Assembly: GCA_964484765.1 (NCBI GenBank)
Contig: CAZAGI010000038.1
Span: forward strand, 1 to 64,000
Reading direction: 5' to 3'
Source: DSVQ01 sp964484765
GTDB taxonomy: Bacteria > Planctomycetota > Planctomycetia > Planctomycetales > Planctomycetaceae
DNA: 64,000 bases
The notes beneath the pieces are model-generated. The model saw nothing but the letters and a program-made list of their open reading frames with translations. It made no database searches and had not been told where the DNA came from. Every line of letters begins with the position of its first letter. The first letter of the stretch is position 1. The position numbers and the translations under genes were made by a program. Below, piece after piece: positions 57,815 through 64,000 of the stretch.

Positions 57815-60109
57815 TTATTCACCGCGCGGTTCGCGGTGCCACAGATGTCGCACGAAGAAATCGGCCCGGCGGCGTTGACCGTAGGGGCTTTCCGCGGACC
57901 CGTGTCCCGCGCCGGGGATCACGAGCAGATCGAAATCTTTGTTCGCGCGGATGAGCGCGTCCACCACCTGCATGGTCGATGCCGGGTCCACGTTGTGATC
58001 CAGTTCTCCCACCACGAGCAGCAGCTTTCCCTGCAGTTTGTGGGCATTCGTCACATTCGACTGTTCGGTGTAATGTGGACCGATGGGCCAGCTCATCCAG
58101 AGTTCGTTCCACCAGACTTTGTCCATGGTGTTATCGTGACAACCACAATCGGCGACGGCGGCTTTGTAGAAATCGCCGTGGGCTTCGAGCGCCCGCACCG
58201 CGCTCTGGCCGCCTGCCGAGCCGCCGAAGATGCCCACACGAGTCAGGTCCATCTGCGGGTATTTTTCCGCGGCGGCTTTCATCCACAGAATGCGGTCGGG
58301 AAAGCCGGAGTCGCCGAGGTTCTTCCAGCAGACATCGTGAAACGCCTTGCTGCGATGCGAAGTCCCCATGCCATCCATGCGGACGACGATGAACCCGAGT
58401 TCCGCCAGGTCCTGTCCATAGTGGGAGGTGCGAAACTCCTTGGGCACATGCGACCCATGTGGCCCGGCGTAGATGCACTCAATCACCGGATACTTTTTAT
58501 CGGGATCGAAATTCGTCGGCCAATAGATCGCGCCGAAAATGTCGGTGGTCCCATCGCGGGCTTTTGCCACAAAACGCTCAGGCGCTTTCCAGTTCGATTT
58601 CATCAATTGTGACGCATCCGCGCGTTCCAGCTCACAGACCAGCGTGCCGTCTTTGCGCCTCAACTCCGTCACTGGCGGCAAATCGACGCGGGAATAGACA
58701 TCGAGAAAAAACTCGCCCGTCGGTGACCATTCGATGCGATGCGTGCCGTCACCCTCGGTGAGAATGGTCAGCCCGCTGCCATCGAAATTCACGCGGCAAT
58801 AATGAATGTGATAGGGGTCTTGTCCGGGGTGAATGCCGCCGGCGCGGAACCAGATCTGCCGCTGTTTGTCATCGACCCGATCGACGCCGCGGACCACCCA
58901 TTCGCCGGCGGTGATCGCGTTCTTCACGCTGCCGGTATCGCCGTCGATGAGATAGAGATGGTTCCAGCCACTGCGTTCAGACATCCAGACCAGTTCGTTG
59001 GTCGCCGCGACTCGGTGCAGAAACTGTTTGTGCGCGTAATCGACGAATGTCTTGCTGGTTTCGTCAATGATCGTCCGCGCGACACCGGTGGAGGCATTGA
59101 CTTCGATCCAGCGCAGTGTCTGATGCCCGCGCTGGTTGTAGAGGAACCAGTACCGCGACGAATCCGCCGACCATGTCTCCTGCGACAGACTCCACGGATT
59201 CGGAAAGAGATCATCCGCAATCGGCATCGCCTTTCCCGCGGCGACATCGATCAGCACGGGCTTCGTGACGGGCAACCGATCACCCGGCTTGTGATAGTCG
59301 TAGTTGTGCAACTTCGGCTGCTTCTGATCCCGCGGCGATGATTCAATCAGATACACCTTGTGCTCTTCGCCGGGCACTGTTTTCCATACGAGGACATACC
59401 GACCGTCCGGCGACCACGACATCCGTTCTTCGTAAAAGTTCGCCGCGGTTCCGTCCATGGTCAGTGATTGATCGCCATCGGTACCTTGTTTTCGCAGCAG
59501 CAGATTGTGGTCCCGCCGCACGATGGTCATGGTTCCATCGGGAGATGTCCGACCGCCGCGCCGTCGCGTCCGCGATTCGTCATCGTCTTCCGGAGAAAAC
59601 GGTGCCGGCGGTGTCTCCGGGGTGGAAGTCATCAGCCCCGACACGCTGGACCACGTCCACACACGCCGATCGTAGGTGAAGCGGACATCGGTGCTGTTGT
59701 CGACCAGCGTGATGAACTCGAACGGCAACCGCTCCGGGAAGATCTTGTGCCCGGTCTGCTTCGCCAGTTCTGCCGCGAGCTTTTCGGCATCGAAGGCAAG
59801 GCGACGTGTGCCGGTCGTTGCATCGAACACGACGAACTCATGTTCGTTTTGTGCGACCGTCACGCGATACCAGCCGCGGCGGTCGTCCGGAGACCAGTGC
59901 GGCGACACGCGGCTGCGATAAATCGATTGTCGCGCGGCGGTTTGCCACTGCCGCATGCGTTCGTAATCGGCTTTCGTACCCTGCGCCAATGCGGGTGCGC
60001 AGAACATCATGATCAAACATGTCGCAACCAGCCCGGAGCGCCAGCGATGGGTTCTTGACAGTGATAAGTGATGATGGATGAGTGATGAGAATCCCGCGCG
60101 CACCTTCAT
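57815..60109 (-). CDS. S9 family peptidase (dipeptidyl peptidase IV-like)
   Basis: A 764-residue exported serine peptidase. A signal peptide (about residues 1-43, ending APALA|QG) is followed by an eight-bladed propeller domain of DPP IV type (about 90-500; RMSWSPDGRYVLVWKT, YHIHYCRVNFDGSGL) and an alpha/beta-hydrolase domain. The nucleophile is Ser 631 in FGGSAGGQSA, the Asp is in VGELDHNVDP and the His in PGAGHGSAE. Such enzymes cleave dipeptides, often after Pro. The start codon at 60109, with AGGAG just upstream, and the signal's basic region lie inside a palindromic repeat. Probably a periplasmic peptide degrader. It stands alone on this strand. Confidence 0.9.
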   Translation of the reverse strand: MKVRAGFSSLIHHHLSLSRTHRWRSGLVATCLIMMFCAPALAQGTKADYERMRQWQTAARQSIYRSRVSPHWSPDDRRGWYRVTVAQNEHEFVVFDATTGTRRLAFDAEKLAAELAKQTGHKIFPERLPFEFITLVDNSTDVRFTYDRRVWTWSSVSGLMTSTPETPPAPFSPEDDDESRTRRRGGRTSPDGTMTIVRRDHNLLLRKQGTDGDQSLTMDGTAANFYEERMSWSPDGRYVLVWKTVPGEEHKVYLIESSPRDQKQPKLHNYDYHKPGDRLPVTKPVLIDVAAGKAMPIADDLFPNPWSLSQETWSADSSRYWFLYNQRGHQTLRWIEVNASTGVARTIIDETSKTFVDYAHKQFLHRVAATNELVWMSERSGWNHLYLIDGDTGSVKNAITAGEWVVRGVDRVDDKQRQIWFRAGGIHPGQDPYHIHYCRVNFDGSGLTILTEGDGTHRIEWSPTGEFFLDVYSRVDLPPVTELRRKDGTLVCELERADASQLMKSNWKAPERFVAKARDGTTDIFGAIYWPTNFDPDKKYPVIECIYAGPHGSHVPKEFRTSHYGQDLAELGFIVVRMDGMGTSHRSKAFHDVCWKNLGDSGFPDRILWMKAAAEKYPQMDLTRVGIFGGSAGGQSAVRALEAHGDFYKAAVADCGCHDNTMDKVWWNELWMSWPIGPHYTEQSNVTNAHKLQGKLLLVVGELDHNVDPASTMQVVDALIRANKDFDLLVIPGAGHGSAESPYGQRRRADFFVRHLWHREPRGE

Positions 60110-60171
60110 TTATCACTCCTCATTCTTCATTCATCATTTTTCGAAGAACCCGGCGCTCGCGCTTCGGGCTT
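60027..60171. repeat. long palindromic repeat spanning the S9 peptidase start
   Basis: The outer arms are the 60027-60057 and 60143-60171 segments, both of the form AGCCCGGAGCGCCAGCG...GGGTTCTT and complement. The inner parts (gtgataagtgatgatggatg and its approximate complement, tcattcttcattcatcattt) also pair. The start codon (60109) and the ribosome binding site of the peptidase lie within the right half. Confidence 0.7.
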
Positions 60172-60181
60172 GTGGGACGTG

Positions 60182-61942
60182 TTATGCCGGCACGAGGTGC
60201 GGGTTCGTTTCCCCGCCGGCGGGGCGCCGCGGCATCAGTGCGGCAATCGCTTCGATGAGCATCAGCATCGCGAGGACCACCAAGACTAGCGAGATCGACA
60301 GCACCAGCACATTCGACAACCACGCAGCGGGAACATCGTTGAGTTTGGTCCAGCGAATCACGATCATACGACCCAGCGCCCAGGTACTCATCGTGTACAT
60401 CCACACGGTGGGAATCCCGGTGACGACCCACACCCAGGTTTCCCGCCGTGTTCGCCACAGCCAAACCGTGACGCCGAGCAACGTCAACGCCGCGAGGAGC
60501 TGATTGCTCGCACCGAACAGACCCCAGAACACACGCCACAGTTCGGCCTTCTTGCCGGTGATATCGGTCATCTCCTGCGTGACGAAAAACACAGGGACGC
60601 CCGCGGTGAGCAACGTGCCGAGCCATTTTCCCTTCGCGTCCTGCCAGCCGGTGAGTTCCTGAATGATGAACCGACCCAGGCGCGTGCAGACATCGAGCGT
60701 GTCATACACAAACGTGGTGAAGGCCATCAGTGCGAACGACACCGCCAGTTGTGGCGGGATGCCGAAGACTTGCAAGAACGAGCCGATCCCCGTCGCATAC
60801 ACCAGATTGGGATCCGCGTTCCGCAGAGGGTCTGTCGGCATCAGCCGCATGACACAGCAGAGTGACAGCACGGCGACCATGCCTTCGAGCAACATCGCCC
60901 CATAACCGATGAGTTTAGCGTCCGTTTCGACGCGGAGTTGTTTGGAGGTTGTTCCGGATGCGATCAGCGAATGGAAACCCGAGCACGCTCCGCAAGCAAT
61001 GGTGATGAAAAGCACGGGGAAAAGCGGTTGGCTGGGCGAGGCAATCACGCTGGTGTAACGAATCGTTTCCGCACCAGTGAGGCTTGAGATCACCAATCCC
61101 GCGGCGCCGCCGAACAGTGCAACATACAGAAAATATCCGCCGAGATGGCCGCGCGGCTGCAGCAGCAGCCACATCGGCACGACCGACGCGATGCAGCAAT
61201 AGCCCAGTAAAAGCACATCCCATGCTTTTCGCGCGGTGCTGTCGTCGGCGTCCGGCCAGATGGACTGCAGCACCGGTGCCAGATCGAATGGCAACAGTTG
61301 TCCCGCCCAGATCGACACGCCCACCAGCGGCAAAAAAATGATCGTGGCCCAGTTCAGCGACAGTTTTCCGTATTTCATCACCAGGGCCATGATGATCGGC
61401 AGCGCGAGATACATCAGCGACGACGACGCGATGGCGGCGCCGGAGACGTTCTCCCCGTTCTCCAGTTTCATGAGAGGGACGGCAAACGCCCGGCCCGTGA
61501 CGTCGGTGAACGCGATGATGATGTAGACCAGTGCGAGCCACACGAAACTGAGAAACAGCACAAATGCGCGGCGGGACATGTGCTCGCGGACGACTTCGGC
61601 AATGGACCGGGCCTTGTGCCGGATGGATGCCGTGAGCGCGGTGATATCGTGGACGCCGCCGATGAACACGCAGCCGACGAGAATCCAGATCAGCGCCGGC
61701 AGCCAGCCGAACATCACCCCGGCAAGAATCGGCCCGACAATCGGCCCCGCCGCCGCGATGGCCGAGAAGTGCTGGCTCAAGAGCGCATTGGGTTCGAGCG
61801 GCGCGTAATCCACATCGTCGCGTAGCTCATGCGCCGGCGTGCTGGCGTTCGGGTCGAGCCGCAACAACCGCACCAGCAGCGGCCCATACGTCACATAGGC
61901 GACGGACAACACCACCGCCGAAATCACCACCACCATCAACAT
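60182..61942 (-). CDS. cstA: carbon starvation protein CstA family transporter
   Basis: A 586-residue integral membrane protein of the CstA family, peptide or pyruvate transporters induced on carbon limitation. The expected early block is seen (AAAGPIVGPILAGVMFGWLPAL, near residue 65), followed by GGVHDITALTASIRHKARSIAEV, a family signature in the cytoplasmic loop. About fourteen helices alternate through the chain. The ATG at 61942 (or 61936) is chosen because the upstream extension to 62101 reads through the leader. It is divergent from the TIR gene across about 200 bases. Confidence 0.88.
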   Translation of the reverse strand: MLMVVVISAVVLSVAYVTYGPLLVRLLRLDPNASTPAHELRDDVDYAPLEPNALLSQHFSAIAAAGPIVGPILAGVMFGWLPALIWILVGCVFIGGVHDITALTASIRHKARSIAEVVREHMSRRAFVLFLSFVWLALVYIIIAFTDVTGRAFAVPLMKLENGENVSGAAIASSSLMYLALPIIMALVMKYGKLSLNWATIIFLPLVGVSIWAGQLLPFDLAPVLQSIWPDADDSTARKAWDVLLLGYCCIASVVPMWLLLQPRGHLGGYFLYVALFGGAAGLVISSLTGAETIRYTSVIASPSQPLFPVLFITIACGACSGFHSLIASGTTSKQLRVETDAKLIGYGAMLLEGMVAVLSLCCVMRLMPTDPLRNADPNLVYATGIGSFLQVFGIPPQLAVSFALMAFTTFVYDTLDVCTRLGRFIIQELTGWQDAKGKWLGTLLTAGVPVFFVTQEMTDITGKKAELWRVFWGLFGASNQLLAALTLLGVTVWLWRTRRETWVWVVTGIPTVWMYTMSTWALGRMIVIRWTKLNDVPAAWLSNVLVLSISLVLVVLAMLMLIEAIAALMPRRPAGGETNPHLVPA

Positions 61943-62139
61943 CGCAGCGCTCCGACAAGGATAAGAAAGCGAGATTGTATCGCAAGCTCCCCGGCGGCGC
62001 GTATGCTTCTCACACAGCGATCTCGCGATCTCATGCGCTTCACTGGCTTCCGGGGACGAGAACTGTACAGGCTTGCGGTTGCTGGCTCGCGCATGAGACA
62101 ATCACTCCCATTTGGATGGCTTTTCAAAGAATCCTGACG
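61943..62139. promoter_or_regulatory. divergent promoter region between cstA and TIR gene
   Basis: This 197-base gap must hold the promoters of both divergent genes. No clear -35/-10 pair or binding-site repeat was recognised. Open frames from both genes extend into it without ribosome binding sites. Confidence 0.35.
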
Positions 62140-63531
62140 ATGCGTGAATTTCTTCAACGACCCTACCATTACTTCATTAGTTACAGCCATCGCGACTCGA
62201 CATTTGCGAAAGCGCTGAAACACTGGCTCAGCGAACGGTCTGGGTTGAGAATTTGGTTTGACGAACACGATCTCGGTGCTGGGGATCAGGTTCATGCTGG
62301 TATTGCAGCCAGCGTCAGCCAGTGTCGCGGGATCATTTTTCTGCTCTCGGAGGCATCGCTCAAATCGGAATTCGTCAGGGACGAGTTACAGCAGGCCCTC
62401 TCCGAGAAGAAAGAACAACCCCATTTTCAAATTGTGTTGCTCAGGCTGGACAATTGCGATGTCTCGGCAAAGTACAAGGAAGTCCGGCATCTAAAGTGGC
62501 ACGATCTCCAGACCTCGAACGGTCCTGAATTACCTCTCGCGGTCGCAGCAGAGCTATTGTGCCGCATTCATGCCTTCGATGGTTGGCAATACGCCCAATC
62601 CGATCGGCGGGAAGTGTTCGTCAGTCGTCGCCTGAGCGATCGCAACGATGACATGGGGTTTCCCGACGCGCTCTGCCAACGACTGGCGGCGCGGGCGCTT
62701 CGACTGGTCGGCGATCTGCCCGATCAAAGTAAAACCGACCTCAGTCGTGTCCAGCGGATTATGGAGTCGTGCTGGGGACACGCGATGATTCTGCCTCGAC
62801 GGGAATCTCCTAACGGCCCAGAGGACGCGTACAAAAGATACCTACCAGAATTTGAGCTCTCGACGTCTCTCAGCATTCCGAAGATCGTCTTTGCCGAACA
62901 GGGAAGCACATTACCTCCCACGCTCGCTAAAGTGGCGATCATGATTGATCCCGAGACCCTGCTGTCAAAGCAGGCCTCGTCCACGCGGATACCGGCCGAT
63001 GATGCCATCGACGATTTTGTTGACGACCTTCGGCAACCCGTCTACGGGATCCATGCTTTTTTCGCCAGCCAGTTCAAGGGTTCTGAAATCCGTAACCAAC
63101 TGGCGAGAACCGTTATTGAAACGACCGGTTCGCTCCCCTGCCTGTGGGGAAAAGACATTACGGAGATGGGATTTCAAGTAAGAATTCGCGACGCGATTGT
63201 CTCATCACGCTTTGTCGCAGCCGATCTCGCCTCTCGTCCGTCAGAGGATAATCCAGCACGATTGCAAATTAACAACAATGCCTGCATTGAAGCTGCCATT
63301 GCCTGGGGAGCCGATATCAGAACCTTGTTTTTTACCTTCGAAATCGCCGGCACCGATGAAAGCAAGACCAAGGCGATCCCGGTCATGTTGCGCTCGGCCC
63401 AGCTCAACCTTTACAAAGGTTCCCAACCCGGTTTGGCAGATGGTGTGGATTTTCTCGGGGTGCTTCATCACGCCTTGTTGAAAGATCGCAAGGTGTATGG
63501 TCGTCGGGTCATCAATTATGAGCTGGTGTAA
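62140..63531 (+). CDS. TIR domain protein with two further Rossmann-like segments
   Basis: A 463-residue soluble protein. Residues 9-140 are a TIR domain: YHYFISYSHRDSTFAKALK, the LRIWFDEHDLGAGDQ block and SEFVRDELQQAL, whose Glu82 matches the catalytic Glu of NAD-cleaving TIR enzymes. Residues about 156-265 (VFVSRRLSDRND, then WGHAMILPRR and PKIVFAEQG) look like a second Rossmann-like or TIR-like unit. Residues 335-460 (IRDAIVSSRFVAADL, then NNACIEAAIAWG) resemble the nucleoside-deoxyribosyltransferase-like/SLOG pattern of nucleotide-sensing domains. The ATG at 62140 is the best start; 62116 is possible. Solitary TIR-sensor proteins of this type are candidates for phage defence through NAD depletion; that is inference. 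Confidence 0.75.
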   Translation: MREFLQRPYHYFISYSHRDSTFAKALKHWLSERSGLRIWFDEHDLGAGDQVHAGIAASVSQCRGIIFLLSEASLKSEFVRDELQQALSEKKEQPHFQIVLLRLDNCDVSAKYKEVRHLKWHDLQTSNGPELPLAVAAELLCRIHAFDGWQYAQSDRREVFVSRRLSDRNDDMGFPDALCQRLAARALRLVGDLPDQSKTDLSRVQRIMESCWGHAMILPRRESPNGPEDAYKRYLPEFELSTSLSIPKIVFAEQGSTLPPTLAKVAIMIDPETLLSKQASSTRIPADDAIDDFVDDLRQPVYGIHAFFASQFKGSEIRNQLARTVIETTGSLPCLWGKDITEMGFQVRIRDAIVSSRFVAADLASRPSEDNPARLQINNNACIEAAIAWGADIRTLFFTFEIAGTDESKTKAIPVMLRSAQLNLYKGSQPGLADGVDFLGVLHHALLKDRKVYGRRVINYELV

Positions 63532-63661
63532 CCGTTCGGCGAGTTGTCGAACGCACGACTGAATTCCCCAAGTCCCTGCATACGGCCGATTGCGATGGCC
63601 AGTTGATAATGGGATCTCGTACTCGTTTGTGTGTTGATGGCATATCATCCCAGGGAAACGA

Positions 63662-64000
63662 ATGCCGGACGTCAACGGCGGCGGAAATCAAGCTGCAGCG
63701 GACGCGAGTGCTCGTGCGCTCGTGAAGGAAAAATCTGCGCCGTCGCTGACCGCCACGCTGCGGCGGAGGGTGCTCGATCTGGTTGTCATTGCGTGGGTCG
63801 CCGCGGTCGGGTTAACCACGGGGCGGCAGCTTGTCGACTGGTGGCGCGAAGACCTCGCGGCGGTCCCGCAGCCGGTGCGGGATGCCGGCGAAGACTGGTC
63901 ACGGCGGCCCGTGGACATCCAGGTCGGACCGCGTGGGCTGCCGCTGCATCGATCACCATATGTCGGCAGCCATGCGGCGGTCGAGCAGAAATTGATGCAG
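63662..64000 (+). CDS. hypothetical membrane protein, cut by window end
   Basis: The first 113 codons of a gene that remains open to the window edge. The start ATG (63662) has AGGGAAA about seven bases upstream. After a Ser/Ala-rich N-terminus there is one hydrophobic helix (about residues 37-57, VLDLVVIAWVAAVGL), followed by a soluble stretch with conserved-looking Trp-Trp-Arg-Glu-Asp. No family can be recognised from this fragment. Its codon use (strong GC at third positions) supports real coding. Confidence 0.65.
   Translation, partial: MPDVNGGGNQAAADASARALVKEKSAPSLTATLRRRVLDLVVIAWVAAVGLTTGRQLVDWWREDLAAVPQPVRDAGEDWSRRPVDIQVGPRGLPLHRSPYVGSHAAVEQKLMQ

Noticed and set aside
1..64000. tRNA, rRNA, insertion sequence, prophage or integrative element
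   Set aside because: No cloverleaf-like sequences, transposase or integrase motifs, or rRNA segments were found by reading; the palindromes are the only mobile-like DNA.

Overview
The window reads as chromosomal DNA of a planctomycete (phylum Planctomycetota), at roughly 59-60 % GC by eye. The main reason is gene content. There are four DUF1501 proteins, three large cytochrome-type DUF1549/DUF1553 proteins and one cytochrome-WD40 protein, families that are heavily expanded almost only in this phylum. A free CsrA, an LL-diaminopimelate aminotransferase, a hopanoid HpnH radical-SAM enzyme and several families of palindromic intergenic repeats fit the same picture. No rRNA, tRNA, CRISPR array, transposase, integrase or prophage gene was recognised.

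Layout. 1-6 kb: a hypothetical gene, a 7Fe-type ferredoxin, an RNase Z-like MBL hydrolase, a Gfo/Idh/MocA oxidoreductase, csrA, a small membrane protein and a repeat-rich gap. 6-15.4 kb: a PAS-AraC regulator divergent from a DUF1501 gene, then a MazF-type toxin pair, a large Ig-like/DUF1549/DUF1553 protein, a Uma2 protein and a cytochrome-WD40 protein. 15.5-19.1 kb: dapL and metG. 19.3-25.4 kb: a cytochrome-DUF1549-DUF1553/DUF1501 pair followed by a neutral ceramidase-like protein. 25.5-28.9 kb: a Nudix hydrolase, dihydroorotase, a frameshifted membrane-protein gene and a GntR regulator. 28.9-37 kb: a second cytochrome-DUF1549-DUF1553/DUF1501 pair, then DUF1501, a PD40 propeller, a DEDD exonuclease and a zinc-ribbon protein. 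37-47 kb: hflX, a zinc-ribbon membrane protein, hpnH, a TPM-domain protein, a GT2 glycosyltransferase, a SUKH-like protein, a UDP-sugar dehydrogenase and a Cys-rich porin. 47-57.8 kb: a second Gfo/Idh/MocA enzyme, DUF4126, a small lipoprotein, RidA, two tandem paralogous exported propeller-like proteins of unknown family, DUF493, a thioredoxin-like protein and an ABC ATPase/permease pair. 57.8-64 kb: an S9 peptidase, CstA, a TIR-domain protein and the start of an unidentified membrane protein.

How the genes relate. The cytochrome/DUF1549/DUF1553 and DUF1501 proteins are exported. They are commonly found in pairs and are presumed to act together in the periplasm, but their chemistry is not established. 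Housekeeping functions (metG, dapL, dihydroorotase, hflX, csrA) are scattered between them as single genes or short operons.

The most distinctive observations are: a solitary TIR protein that appears to carry two further Rossmann-like segments (a candidate defence protein); the tandem uncharacterised propeller-like paralogs; several long palindromic repeat families, some of which seem to supply the start region or signal-peptide codons of real genes; a doubly frameshifted membrane gene; and a dihydroorotase with a QxH variant of the metal motif. All assignments come from reading the sequence; no database search was possible.
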